From positions 1 through 52,644 of the forward strand of contig VHCW01000025.1 in NCBI GenBank assembly GCA_016871575.1: DNA of 52,644 bases, given 5' to 3'. Source of the stretch: Verrucomicrobiota bacterium (GTDB lineage Bacteria; Verrucomicrobiota; Verrucomicrobiia; Palsa-1439). This document shows positions 1 to 8,404 of this stretch, in pieces (positions within the stretch are counted from its first letter, which is position 1; each line of letters starts with the position of its first letter). The position numbers and the translations under genes were made by a program. The notes below the pieces were generated by a model. It was not told the origin of the DNA. It made no database searches and was given only the letters and a program-made list of their open reading frames with translations.

Positions 1-288
1 CGCCTCAATCCTTATTGGATCCTCCATGTGCGCGCCGTCCACACTGTCGCCAAGGTGCAACTGGAGAAAGACCGTCTGTCGCTGGTGCCGATGAGTTTCA
101 ATTGGTTCAAGAAATCGCTCGCCGCCAAACAGGTTGACCTGCCGCACCTGAAAGGGAAGACGGAGGATGAGTTCCTTGTCACTGCCACCCCCGACCAGTG
201 GGCGAAGTTCCTCAGCGAATACGCCGCCGACACCAATGCGTTCCCGCAAAGCGCCGCCTATGTTCTGCGGAAGCGCGCTACGCCTTGA
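1..288 (+). CDS. 3' end of an unidentified protein (5' truncated by window edge)
   Basis: The frame is open from base 1 to a TGA at 286-288, giving 95 residues. A GTG at 28 exists, but the open frame before it suggests that the gene starts upstream of the window. The visible part is soluble, mixed charged and hydrophobic, with no membrane segment, cysteine pair or motif that I recognise. It ends 47 nt before the thioredoxin-like gene on the same strand. Function unknown. Confidence 0.55.
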   Translation, partial: RLNPYWILHVRAVHTVAKVQLEKDRLSLVPMSFNWFKKSLAAKQVDLPHLKGKTEDEFLVTATPDQWAKFLSEYAADTNAFPQSAAYVLRKRATP

Positions 289-335
289 CTTTCACGCGAC
301 AATTGGCAAGCTATGGCCACAAAGGATTACACAGC

Positions 336-1019
336 ATGAAAATATTTCCCTACGCTCTCTCCCTGGTGTTCGCGTTCGCTGTCCAGGCCGATGTCATTAA
401 TCTGACCAACGGCCAGAAGCTCAACGGCATCGTCAGCGGCTACGGCAACATGATGTTTGATATTACCCTCGACACTGGCGGTGACATGCGCCAGTCCGCC
501 GCCACGATCAAGTCCATCGAGTTCGTCGCGCGCCCCAGCAAGCTGGAAGTCCGCAGCCGCGGCGCCATCGAGGGCACCGTCACCACGTTCGAAGGCGGCG
601 TCTTCACCGTCGAGCAGGAAGGCGGCAAAACCGAGAAGTTCCAAGCCATGATGGTCAGCGGCGCCAGTTTCGGTGGGAGCAGCAAGAAGTTCATGATCAT
701 CCCCGGAGGCAACCCGGTGGACTTGCGCAAACTGCTCGCGCCGCAGAAGGTGACCATCCTGTTTTTCTACACGGAAACTTCCGGCCCCGCCAAGGCGGTC
801 GCGTCGCAACTGGAAAAGATCAACAAGGAAGACCCCGTCGTGGCGCTGCGCAAGGTGGACATCGTCAAGACGGGCAGTCCCGTCTGCAAACAATTCGACA
901 TCAAGTCCGTTCCCCGCACGGATATTTATGACCGGAGCGGCAAGCTTATTGGAAGCGTCAGCGGCAACAGCTTGGATGCCTTCAACACCTACCTGCGGGT
1001 CGCCAAGGAAGGAAAGTAA
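336..1019 (+). CDS. Exported thioredoxin-fold protein lacking the CXXC pair
   Basis: The 227-residue protein starts at ATG 336 with a short signal peptide (residues 1-18, cleavage after VQA). Residues 19-95 carry motifs like NLTNGQKLNG, typical of small beta-barrel domains found in PVC exported proteins. Residues 130-225 look like a thioredoxin fold: a beta strand ILFFYTE, a cis-proline motif KSVPR and a closing strand with a YDRSGK turn. The position of the redox CXXC reads TSGPAKA, so thiol-disulfide exchange by the usual pair is impossible. It could be a structural or binding variant. The neighbour downstream is an aminopeptidase 12 nt away. The frame is open further upstream, but the signal peptide fixes the start. 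Confidence 0.75.
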   Translation: MKIFPYALSLVFAFAVQADVINLTNGQKLNGIVSGYGNMMFDITLDTGGDMRQSAATIKSIEFVARPSKLEVRSRGAIEGTVTTFEGGVFTVEQEGGKTEKFQAMMVSGASFGGSSKKFMIIPGGNPVDLRKLLAPQKVTILFFYTETSGPAKAVASQLEKINKEDPVVALRKVDIVKTGSPVCKQFDIKSVPRTDIYDRSGKLIGSVSGNSLDAFNTYLRVAKEGK

Positions 1020-1031
1020 CCGAAAACCTTT

Positions 1032-2153
1032 ATGAAAGATCCACGAGTCGAGAAGCTCGCCCAGCTTCTCGTTGATTATTCTGTCAGGCTCAAACCACGC
1101 GACATCGTCGCCATCAACGGCGAAGCCATTGCCGCACCCTTGATCCGCGCCGTCTATCGCGCCGCCCTGCGGCGCGGCGCATTCGTCATCTCCGACGTCG
1201 CGCTCGACAGCATCACCGAGATTTTCTACGCGGAAGCGAACAAGGAACAACTCCAGTGGCTCTCCCCGTTCGCACTCCACAAGGTCCGCAAGATTGACGC
1301 CTCCATCGGGATTTGGGCCGATGAAAACACCAAGGGCCTCAGCAACGTTGACCCCAAACGCCTCGCCCTCGCTTCCTCCGCCCGCAAGCCGATCAGCAAA
1401 CTGTTCATGGACCGGGCCGCCGCCGGCAAACTCCGCTGGTGCGGCACGCAGTGGCCCTGCCACGCCAGCGCTCAGGACGCCGAGATGTCGCTCGAAGAAT
1501 ACGAGGATTTCGTGTTCGGCGCCGGACACCTTGACGATGCCAACCCGATGAACACCTGGAAACGCATCTCCAAACAACAACAAACGCTCACTGACTACCT
1601 CAATCGTTGCCGCCAGATTCGCATCGTCGCCGAGGACACCGACATTCGTTTCTCCGTCAAAGGCCACAAGTGGATCAATTGCGACGGCCATTACAACTTC
1701 CCCGACGGCGAAATCTTCACCGGCCCCGTCGAGGACAGCGTCGAAGGCCACGTCGCGTTTAGCTTCCCCGCTGTCCACGGCGGACGCGAAGTGGACGGCA
1801 TCCGGCTCGCTTTCGAAAAAGGCAAAGTCGCCAAAGCCGAAGCTGGCAAAGGCCAGGAGTTCCTGCGCGCCATGATCGCGATGGACAAAGGCTCCTGCTA
1901 CCTCGGCGAAGCGGCGTTTGGTGTCAACTACAACGTGAAGCGGTACACCAAGAACACGCTCTTCGACGAAAAGATCGGCGGCACCATCCACCTCGCCCTC
2001 GGCGCCGGCTATCCCGAAACCGGCAACAAGAACCGCAGCGGCCTCCACTGGGACATGGTCTGCGACCTCCACAAAGGCGGCGAGATCTACGCCGATGGCG
2101 AACTCATTCAAAAGAACGGTCGCTTCCTCAACAAGAAGTTCCCGCAGCCGTAA
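1032..2153 (+). CDS. M29-family metallo-aminopeptidase (aminopeptidase T type)
   Basis: The protein has 373 residues, close to the usual length of peptidase family M29, which removes N-terminal residues using two metal ions in the cytoplasm. The expected ligands are visible in the C-terminal half: Glu227 in PDGE, Glu293 in LGE, His320 in GGTIH, and His339 and Asp341 in LHWD. No signal peptide is present. It follows the thioredoxin-like gene by 12 nt, so the two may be co-transcribed. Its stop codon lies in a hairpin shared with the convergent epimerase gene. The family call is secure; the substrate range is not visible. Confidence 0.9.
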   Translation: MKDPRVEKLAQLLVDYSVRLKPRDIVAINGEAIAAPLIRAVYRAALRRGAFVISDVALDSITEIFYAEANKEQLQWLSPFALHKVRKIDASIGIWADENTKGLSNVDPKRLALASSARKPISKLFMDRAAAGKLRWCGTQWPCHASAQDAEMSLEEYEDFVFGAGHLDDANPMNTWKRISKQQQTLTDYLNRCRQIRIVAEDTDIRFSVKGHKWINCDGHYNFPDGEIFTGPVEDSVEGHVAFSFPAVHGGREVDGIRLAFEKGKVAKAEAGKGQEFLRAMIAMDKGSCYLGEAAFGVNYNVKRYTKNTLFDEKIGGTIHLALGAGYPETGNKNRSGLHWDMVCDLHKGGEIYADGELIQKNGRFLNKKFPQP

Positions 2154-2169
2154 ACGCTACGGTTACGGC
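2147..2169. terminator. Hairpin between convergent genes, possible bidirectional terminator
   Basis: GCCGTAA at 2147-2153 pairs perfectly with TTACGGC at 2163-2169 across a 9-nt loop. The stem contains the TAA stop of the aminopeptidase on one arm and the TAA stop of the minus-strand epimerase on the other. There is no U-tract on either side, so intrinsic termination is only a guess. Confidence 0.35.
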
Positions 2170-3413
2170 GCGCCAAACGCTTCCACAAATTTCACGATGG
2201 CCCGCACATCGTGGTAGTTTGCCTTCCAGTTGTGCGCTTTCGCCGGATTCTTTGGCTGGCCGTCGGCGGTAACGCTGTCATACCAGACGCCGTCCTTCGG
2301 GTCAGCCTGATACTTGGCGATGAAGTCCAGCAGCTTCACCAACGCCGTTTCATATTTCGGATTCGGCTTGTGCTGCAACGCATCAGTCAGCGTCGCCAAC
2401 ATCTCCGCCTGCACCCACCAGACTTTCTTCGTGTCGTTGGCCGGCTCGTTGCCGATGCCGCGATGATAGAGGCCGCCGCGTTTGATGTCCCAACCGTACT
2501 CCAATGCGTGGTTGAGATGCATGTAGAACTCCAGCCACGACAGCTCGCATTCGAGCACTTTCTCCGCGCGAATCATCAGCCATGCAAACTCGACGTTGTG
2601 CCCGTATGAGAGTCCTGCGCTCCGCGGGTCGGTTACCGCCGACCAATCCGGGTTCCGGTGGAAACACAACTGCCCGGCGACGACAGGGTAGAAGTACATC
2701 ATGTTGATCATCAACGCTTCCTCCAGCGACTTGCGTACTCCAACCACGTGGGTGGTGTCGTAAAGCTCCGTCAGCGCCTCCATCAGATGCAAATGCGTGT
2801 TGGCGCTCTTCAATCCCGCGACTTCGACTTCGCCCGACGGGTCGCGCAACGGCAACGGCGTCCAGTCGCGCGTGAAATGCTCCACCCAGCCACCGTGTTT
2901 TGCGTCGTGCGCCCGCTTCTGCAACGTCTGCCAAAGCTCCATCGCGTGTTGGAGCGCCGCCTTGTCGCCGCTGGCCCGGTGATACTCGACTAACGCGTAG
3001 ATCACAAACGACTGGCCATAGACGAACTTGTGTTGCTTCACCGGCTTGCCGGCGAGGTCGGTCTTCCAGAAATAGCCGCCGTGTTCCTTGTCGAGGAAAT
3101 GCTCGATCAGGAAGCAATACCCCTGCGCTGCTGCCTTGAGATAGTTGCGGCGCGAATCGGAGAAACCTTTCTGATGCACCAGTGAGAACGTCCAGATCAT
3201 CCGTGCCTGTGTGACGATGGCTTTCTCCTTTGCCGGACCGGGGTCGGCGAGGAGGTAACCGCCGTTCGTCTTGTCCTGCGCCGTGTCGTACCAGTACGGC
3301 AGAATTTTTTCGGCCAACTGCGTTTTGTATTCGCGAGCACGCTCGGGCAGCGGCACAGCGTTCGCTGCCTGCAATACCAAGCACGTCAAAATGACGGACC
3401 TAGTAATTCCCAC
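2163..3413 (-). CDS. Exported AGE-family (N-acylglucosamine/cellobiose 2-epimerase-like) protein
   Basis: I chose the GTG at 3413 because it gives a clean signal peptide (VGITRSVILTCLVLQAANA) and a mature protein of about 400 residues, the usual AGE length. Upstream in-frame codons are a shadow of deoC. Motifs of the (alpha/alpha)6-barrel epimerases are visible: GGYLLAD, EHGGYFWKTD, FVYGQSFVIYALVEY, SYGHNVEFAWLM and NWKANYHDVRA near the C-terminus. Members interconvert sugars at C2 (GlcNAc/ManNAc, cellobiose/Glc-Man) or isomerise mannose to fructose. A secretory leader is unusual for this normally cytoplasmic family. The start overlaps deoC by 14 nt, implying a two-gene operon. Substrate not determinable. 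Confidence 0.82.
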   Translation of the reverse strand: MGITRSVILTCLVLQAANAVPLPERAREYKTQLAEKILPYWYDTAQDKTNGGYLLADPGPAKEKAIVTQARMIWTFSLVHQKGFSDSRRNYLKAAAQGYCFLIEHFLDKEHGGYFWKTDLAGKPVKQHKFVYGQSFVIYALVEYHRASGDKAALQHAMELWQTLQKRAHDAKHGGWVEHFTRDWTPLPLRDPSGEVEVAGLKSANTHLHLMEALTELYDTTHVVGVRKSLEEALMINMMYFYPVVAGQLCFHRNPDWSAVTDPRSAGLSYGHNVEFAWLMIRAEKVLECELSWLEFYMHLNHALEYGWDIKRGGLYHRGIGNEPANDTKKVWWVQAEMLATLTDALQHKPNPKYETALVKLLDFIAKYQADPKDGVWYDSVTADGQPKNPAKAHNWKANYHDVRAIVKFVEAFGAP

Positions 3414-4086
3414 TGGCCTGACCTCCGTCCAACACGGCTTCCGTCGAGCCGACACCGAGCCGGTCAACGCCTTGTTGGAGATAACCCACCGCTGTCTTCC
3501 AATCGCGAATGCCGCCGGAGGGCTTGATCTTCACCCGGCCGCCAACCGTCTTCTTCATCACTTCGATAATCTCCGGCGTCGCGGTGCCGTTGGCGAAACC
3601 GGTTGAGGTCTTCACAAAGTCGGCACCAGCTTCCTCCGCGATGAGACACGCCTTCGCGATTTGATCGAGCGTCAAATAGGCGGTTTCGAAAATCACTTTC
3701 ACCAGCACGCCCTTCGGCTTGGCAACGGCCACCACGGCGGCGATGTCCTTCTTCACGGCGTCGAAGTCGCCGCTGAGGAACTTGCCGACGTTCATCACCA
3801 TGTCCAGTTCGCGCGCACCGTCCCGGATCGCAAGCTCAGCTTCAAGCGCCTTCACTTCGGGGCGGTGGTGTCCGTGCGGGAAACCGATGACGACGGAGAC
3901 GAGCACGTTGCTGCCCTGGAGACAACCCGCAGCCAGCGCCGCGTCGGACGGGCGGACGCACATGCTGAACACGCCGCGCGCGATGCACATCTTCGCGTGC
4001 TTCTCGACATCGGCATTGGTGAAGTTCGGTTTCAGAACCGCATGGTCAATCGTCGCGGCGACTTCGGCAACAGTGAATTGTTTCAT
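3400..4086 (-). CDS. deoC: Deoxyribose-phosphate aldolase
   Basis: The protein has 228 residues from ATG 4086, the normal length for DeoC, which cleaves 2-deoxyribose 5-phosphate to glyceraldehyde 3-phosphate and acetaldehyde in the cytoplasm. Visible family motifs are TIDHAVLKPN at the N-terminus, VIGFPHG, ELDMVMN, the Schiff-base lysine in FVKTSTGF, and KPSGGIRDW with LGVGST near the end. It is transcribed ahead of the epimerase gene, whose start overlaps its last codons. The 163-nt divergent gap to the Gfo/Idh gene (4087-4249) should hold its promoter; I cannot point to a convincing -35/-10 pair there. Confidence 0.95.
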   Translation of the reverse strand: MKQFTVAEVAATIDHAVLKPNFTNADVEKHAKMCIARGVFSMCVRPSDAALAAGCLQGSNVLVSVVIGFPHGHHRPEVKALEAELAIRDGARELDMVMNVGKFLSGDFDAVKKDIAAVVAVAKPKGVLVKVIFETAYLTLDQIAKACLIAEEAGADFVKTSTGFANGTATPEIIEVMKKTVGGRVKIKPSGGIRDWKTAVGYLQQGVDRLGVGSTEAVLDGGQASGNY

Positions 4087-4249
4087 GGCGAGACTATTAC
4101 CCGCCCTCAATCCGTTATTCGACAAAATTATCAGCTTGTCTGGATGCGCCTCGACGCTTCTGCGGCAGGGCGGCATGGTGGGACAAGATACAGAGTTTCC
4201 CATTCCAGGTTCTTTCTGCTACCATGCGCCTGCCCCAAAAGTGACAACC

Positions 4250-5638
4250 ATGAACACAACCACCATCTCCCGCCGCAACTTCATTCGTTCATCTGCCGTG
4301 CTCACCGCCGCCGCTTGGGGAATGCCCGCCATCGTGCCGGCCTCCGTGCTCGGCGGGCCGGGGCAGTCGCCACCGAGCAAACAGGTCAATCTCGCCGGTG
4401 TGGGCGTTGGCGGCGTCGGATTCGGCCAGCTCAAGTCTTGCGAGCAAACCGGGTTCAACATCGTTGCGCTTTGCGACGTGGACGATGTTTATGCGAAGAA
4501 AGCTTATGACAGGTGGCCACAAGCGCGACGCTACCGCGACTACCGCGAGATGCTCCACGCCGAAGGCGACAAGATTGACGCCGTTTATTGTGGCACGCCT
4601 GACCACACGCACGCGGTGATCGTGCTCGCCGCCCTGCGACGGAGGAAACACGTCTGTTGCGTGAAACCGCTGACGCGCACCATCGAGGAATGTCGAGCCG
4701 TGCTCGCCGCTTCACGCGAGGCCGGCGTGTGCACGCAAGTCACCGCGTCGCCCAACACCAGCGAAGCAGCCTGTCGAACCTGTGAGTTCATTTGGGCCGG
4801 TGCCATCGGCGCGGTTCGCGAGGTCCACATCTGGAGCAACCGGCCGCTTTGGCCGCAAGGCATGAGGCGGCCACCGGGTCAAGACGAGGTTCCGGCGACG
4901 CTCGACTGGGATTTGTGGATTGGCCCCGCGCCGATGCGGCCGTTCAAGAACCAATGGTCCGATGAGGACGTGGCACTACTGCAAATCGCCGGTAACCGAG
5001 GCAGGACACCGCACTCCAAGGGCGTCTATCATCCGTGGAATTTTCGCGGCTGGTGGGACTTCGGCTGCGGGGCGCTTGGCGACATGGGCTGTCATCATTT
5101 CAACACGCCGTATCGCGCATTGAAACTGGAGCACCCCGTCGCTGTGGAAGCCACCGCCACGCGCCTGTTCGATGAGACTGCGCCGCTGGCGTCCATCGTC
5201 ACCTACGATTACCCCGCGCGCGGCGACATGCCGCCGGTGCGCGTCGTCTGGTATGATGGCGGCCTGAAACCGCCGCGCCCGTCGGAACTCAACAACCCGT
5301 TGACCGATGAAGGCGTGCTCTACATCGGCGACGAAGGCAAGATGTTCACCCCGGCAATTCTCTCACCGGAGCGGGCGAAGAAGTTCGAGGACGTGCCGAG
5401 GATGCTGACGCGACGCGGTGGTGTCTGGAAGGAATGGATGGAAGCGATCCAAGGCGGCGAGAAGGCCGGCTGTCATTTTGAGTGGGCCGGTCTGCTCACC
5501 GAAGCCGTGTTGCTCGGCAACATCGCCATCCGCGCCGGCAAACGCATCGAATGGGACGCCGCCGCTGCCCGCATCACCAACATCGAGTCCGCCAACCAGT
5601 ACCTGCGAACCGAATACCGCGCGGGCTGGACGTTATGA
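4250..5638 (+). CDS. Tat-exported Gfo/Idh/MocA-family oxidoreductase
   Basis: The 462-residue protein starts at ATG 4250 with a twin-arginine leader (SRRNFIRS followed by a hydrophobic stretch, about residues 7-35). A Rossmann glycine motif GVGVGGVG follows at about 51-58 and CDVDD at its second strand. The sugar-binding domain includes YCGTPDHTHA. The conserved EKP motif reads VKP here (CCVKPLT): the catalytic lysine is kept but the glutamate is lost. Members oxidise or otherwise act on sugars with NAD(P); Tat export of folded, cofactor-loaded enzymes is frequent in Verrucomicrobia and Planctomycetes. It is divergent from deoC. The substrate is unknown. Confidence 0.88.
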   Translation: MNTTTISRRNFIRSSAVLTAAAWGMPAIVPASVLGGPGQSPPSKQVNLAGVGVGGVGFGQLKSCEQTGFNIVALCDVDDVYAKKAYDRWPQARRYRDYREMLHAEGDKIDAVYCGTPDHTHAVIVLAALRRRKHVCCVKPLTRTIEECRAVLAASREAGVCTQVTASPNTSEAACRTCEFIWAGAIGAVREVHIWSNRPLWPQGMRRPPGQDEVPATLDWDLWIGPAPMRPFKNQWSDEDVALLQIAGNRGRTPHSKGVYHPWNFRGWWDFGCGALGDMGCHHFNTPYRALKLEHPVAVEATATRLFDETAPLASIVTYDYPARGDMPPVRVVWYDGGLKPPRPSELNNPLTDEGVLYIGDEGKMFTPAILSPERAKKFEDVPRMLTRRGGVWKEWMEAIQGGEKAGCHFEWAGLLTEAVLLGNIAIRAGKRIEWDAAAARITNIESANQYLRTEYRAGWTL

Positions 5639-5728
5639 CGAGGATTCGAACGCGCTGAAAGTACTCATCACGCTCCGCGTGCTGATCCCTTGTCATCCGG
5701 TTTGCGACGAGTTTGGTGATGTCGGATT

Positions 5729-8404
5729 TCAAGTGCCAATCTTTGAACAGATGACAGCCCAGTTGCGCTCAGTGGGCATGACGAACAAACACTTGCCGTT
5801 ACTGCGGCCTTCCCAAACAGCACCAACGTCACGCTTTTCCTGCGCATCAATCCCGTCGTAGCGATCTTTCCCTTTGTACTCGACGACGAGTCTTCGACCA
5901 TCTTGAAGCAAGCACAGGAAGTCGGGATAAAAATAGTCCGTTGCAGTTTGCAGCCGGAATGAATCTGGCCGCTTGGCAAGGTTGCGGATCCAGTATTTCA
6001 CTTCCGTCAAGTTGTCGAGGAACACCGCGCATTCATATTCCTCGCCACTTGACTTCAATTCACCGGGCTTTCCAAAGTAGTGTTTCTTAAACTCGAATCC
6101 GCCCTCGTACCACGACGACGGGTCGTAGATGATCTTCGAGAACTCCACCGCCTTCTCGGCGCTCACCACCAACGCCCCACCCAGCAGTTCTTGGAACGCT
6201 ATTTTGTGTTCAGCTTGCCGGTGCTGTTCGATCTTCCTTGCAATTGCATCCCTCAACCGGTGCCGATCCAACACCAACGCGCTCACATCCGCCAAGCCTC
6301 GACTTGCCTTCAAACCTTGAATCACTTTGCGCAGGAATACTGCCGACTCCGCCGCTGTGATGTCGTTATGCTCGATGTGCTGGTCAAGCCACTGAATCAA
6401 GTCCTCATCCGTCCAGTTCTGGTCACTGGCGATGGCCCAAACCTGCTGGTGCAGTTTGCCCACAAAGTCTTCCGTCCCGGTTTCGTGGACTTCGTTTGCT
6501 TTGACTTTGCCGGAGTCGTCCACGTCGAGTGAAGCCAACCGTCCGGTGGGACGTTTGCTTGAATACTCCACATCGCCGAGCGTTGCATCCTTCTCCGACA
6601 GCTTCCAATCCCGCTCCAACAAATCAGTCTTGCCAAGCTCCCACAACAGCGAGCCTTGCCGCAGCGCGAGCAATGGTACGATAAAACTCTCCTGCTTCTC
6701 GTAGCCCGTAGCCGGGCGTGGCTTGCCAGCACCGAAAGCTTCGGCAATCGCTGCCACTTCATTCACCGCCGCCTCCGCTTTCTGGCGGGCGGTGTCTGTG
6801 CGAAAACAAACATAAAGGGCTTGCTTCTCGTCCTCGGTCAATGGCGCGAGCACTTTCACGTCACCGGTTGTTGTGTCGAACGTGACCTTGCCCATCAATA
6901 CTGGCGCGTTGGTTTTCACCAAAGCCGCATCGAAATCTTTCTTCGGATCCAGACTTACGGTACGGGGTTGGCTCCCCAGCGCCAGCGATGGTGTGGCTGC
7001 CGGTATGACAATCTCCTCGGCTTCGGCGCGTGTGAAGCCGTTTGCTTCCAATGCCTGTTGAAACTCCGCCAGCACTGCCGGCAACGAATCCGACACCGAA
7101 AATACATAGGCGTGGTTCAACTCCGCGCGTTGCTTAAACTCGACGTTTGGCAACCGCAGGACACGCCCGACAATTTGCTCGATGGCCGTGGCGGAACGCG
7201 TTTCCTTCAAACTGCACAGCACATAAGCAAACGGACAATCCCAGCCTTCCTTCAACTTCTGCACCGTGATGATGAAGCGCACTGGGCAATTCGCCGCCGC
7301 GATGTCTTTGATGTCTTTCAACTCATCCAGCGCGCCGGTGGAAATTTTGATCTCATCTTTTGGGAGTTTGAAATCATTGACCATCTGTTCCCGCAACGGC
7401 TCCGCGTCGTCCACACGTTCCGCCTGAATCAACAGAATGGGACGAATGTATTCCCCGGTCGCCTGTCCTTCCGCCAGCGCCAGCTTCTCCAAGTCTGCCC
7501 GCAATGTCACCGCCTCCGCCAATGCCTGTTCCCGCTGGCTTGGCGGACGCGTGAACACCCGGATTGGCAGCTTGATCATCGCCGCCTTCTTCAATTCGGC
7601 AGCCGATGTGCGATGCAAAACGTTCGATGGATAACGGCCTTCCAATGGCTTGTAGATCGTTGCCGGTGTCGCGGTGAATTCCACAATGCAGGCCGGCCGC
7701 AAACGCGCCAGCGTCACAAACGACAACTCCGCCCGCGCGCTGTGCGCTTCATCCACGATCACGATGGGACGGCGCAGCCGCAGCACATTTGCCAACGACC
7801 TTACCGGCTTGCCATCGGAACCTTTCTCCAAATCAGCCAATACCGCATCCGGCCAGCCGTCGAAATGCGCCTGCAAGTGCCCATTGTCCTCATACACTTT
7901 CCGACCGGCAGTGTCTTCCACGCGGAAACTCTGAATCGTGGCCACGATGACCACCGTCTGGCCGTCCGCCGTCGCCCGCGACATCCGCAATGCCTCATCA
8001 ATTGTCAGCACTTCCACCGGCCCGCCCACGCCAATTTCCAGCGCCCGCCGGTAAGCGTGGCGGTTGTCGGACAGAGCTTTTGCTGTTTGATCGAGAATCG
8101 TATTGCTCGGCACAAGCCACAACACGAGCGACCGGTCAACCTGCGCGAAATCCTTCTGCGCGATCCCAACGGCATGACTGGCCAACAACGTCTTGCCTCC
8201 GCCCGTCGGCACCCGCAAACAGACATACGGCAGTCCGCTCAATTCCGGCATCGGCACCGGAAAGTATTGCTGAAATGTCCCGTCAGACCGCTTGACCATC
8301 TTCTCGAATGTGTCGCGCGGGCTTTTTGTCCGCACGCTTTCCCGCAAGTATTCCCGAAGACTGTCCAACACGCGCTGTTGATAATCTTTCAAGGTAACAT
8401 TCAT
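5729..8404 (-). CDS. res: Type III restriction enzyme, Res subunit (helicase-nuclease)
   Basis: The 891-residue protein has superfamily 2 helicase motifs: Walker A PTGGGKT at 66-72, DEAH at 218-221, motif III-like FTATPA, and motif VI in EQIVGRVLRLP. The C-terminus carries a PD-(D/E)XK nuclease signature, with Asp828 in FYPDF and Glu842-x-Lys844 in VEYKGK. Res uses ATP to communicate between two methylation-site copies and cleaves unmodified DNA, in complex with Mod. Its ATG overlaps the stop of mod by 4 nt (ATGA), so the two are translationally coupled in mod-res order as usual. Both key activities look intact. It ends 90 nt from the convergent Gfo/Idh gene. Confidence 0.92.
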   Translation of the reverse strand: MNVTLKDYQQRVLDSLREYLRESVRTKSPRDTFEKMVKRSDGTFQQYFPVPMPELSGLPYVCLRVPTGGGKTLLASHAVGIAQKDFAQVDRSLVLWLVPSNTILDQTAKALSDNRHAYRRALEIGVGGPVEVLTIDEALRMSRATADGQTVVIVATIQSFRVEDTAGRKVYEDNGHLQAHFDGWPDAVLADLEKGSDGKPVRSLANVLRLRRPIVIVDEAHSARAELSFVTLARLRPACIVEFTATPATIYKPLEGRYPSNVLHRTSAAELKKAAMIKLPIRVFTRPPSQREQALAEAVTLRADLEKLALAEGQATGEYIRPILLIQAERVDDAEPLREQMVNDFKLPKDEIKISTGALDELKDIKDIAAANCPVRFIITVQKLKEGWDCPFAYVLCSLKETRSATAIEQIVGRVLRLPNVEFKQRAELNHAYVFSVSDSLPAVLAEFQQALEANGFTRAEAEEIVIPAATPSLALGSQPRTVSLDPKKDFDAALVKTNAPVLMGKVTFDTTTGDVKVLAPLTEDEKQALYVCFRTDTARQKAEAAVNEVAAIAEAFGAGKPRPATGYEKQESFIVPLLALRQGSLLWELGKTDLLERDWKLSEKDATLGDVEYSSKRPTGRLASLDVDDSGKVKANEVHETGTEDFVGKLHQQVWAIASDQNWTDEDLIQWLDQHIEHNDITAAESAVFLRKVIQGLKASRGLADVSALVLDRHRLRDAIARKIEQHRQAEHKIAFQELLGGALVVSAEKAVEFSKIIYDPSSWYEGGFEFKKHYFGKPGELKSSGEEYECAVFLDNLTEVKYWIRNLAKRPDSFRLQTATDYFYPDFLCLLQDGRRLVVEYKGKDRYDGIDAQEKRDVGAVWEGRSNGKCLFVMPTERNWAVICSKIGT

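Noticed and set aside
327-2111. 594-codon minus-strand ORF opposite the thioredoxin-like and aminopeptidase genes
   Set aside because: Low-complexity Val/Gly/Asp/Glu-rich shadow caused by codon bias; the plus-strand genes have clear motifs.
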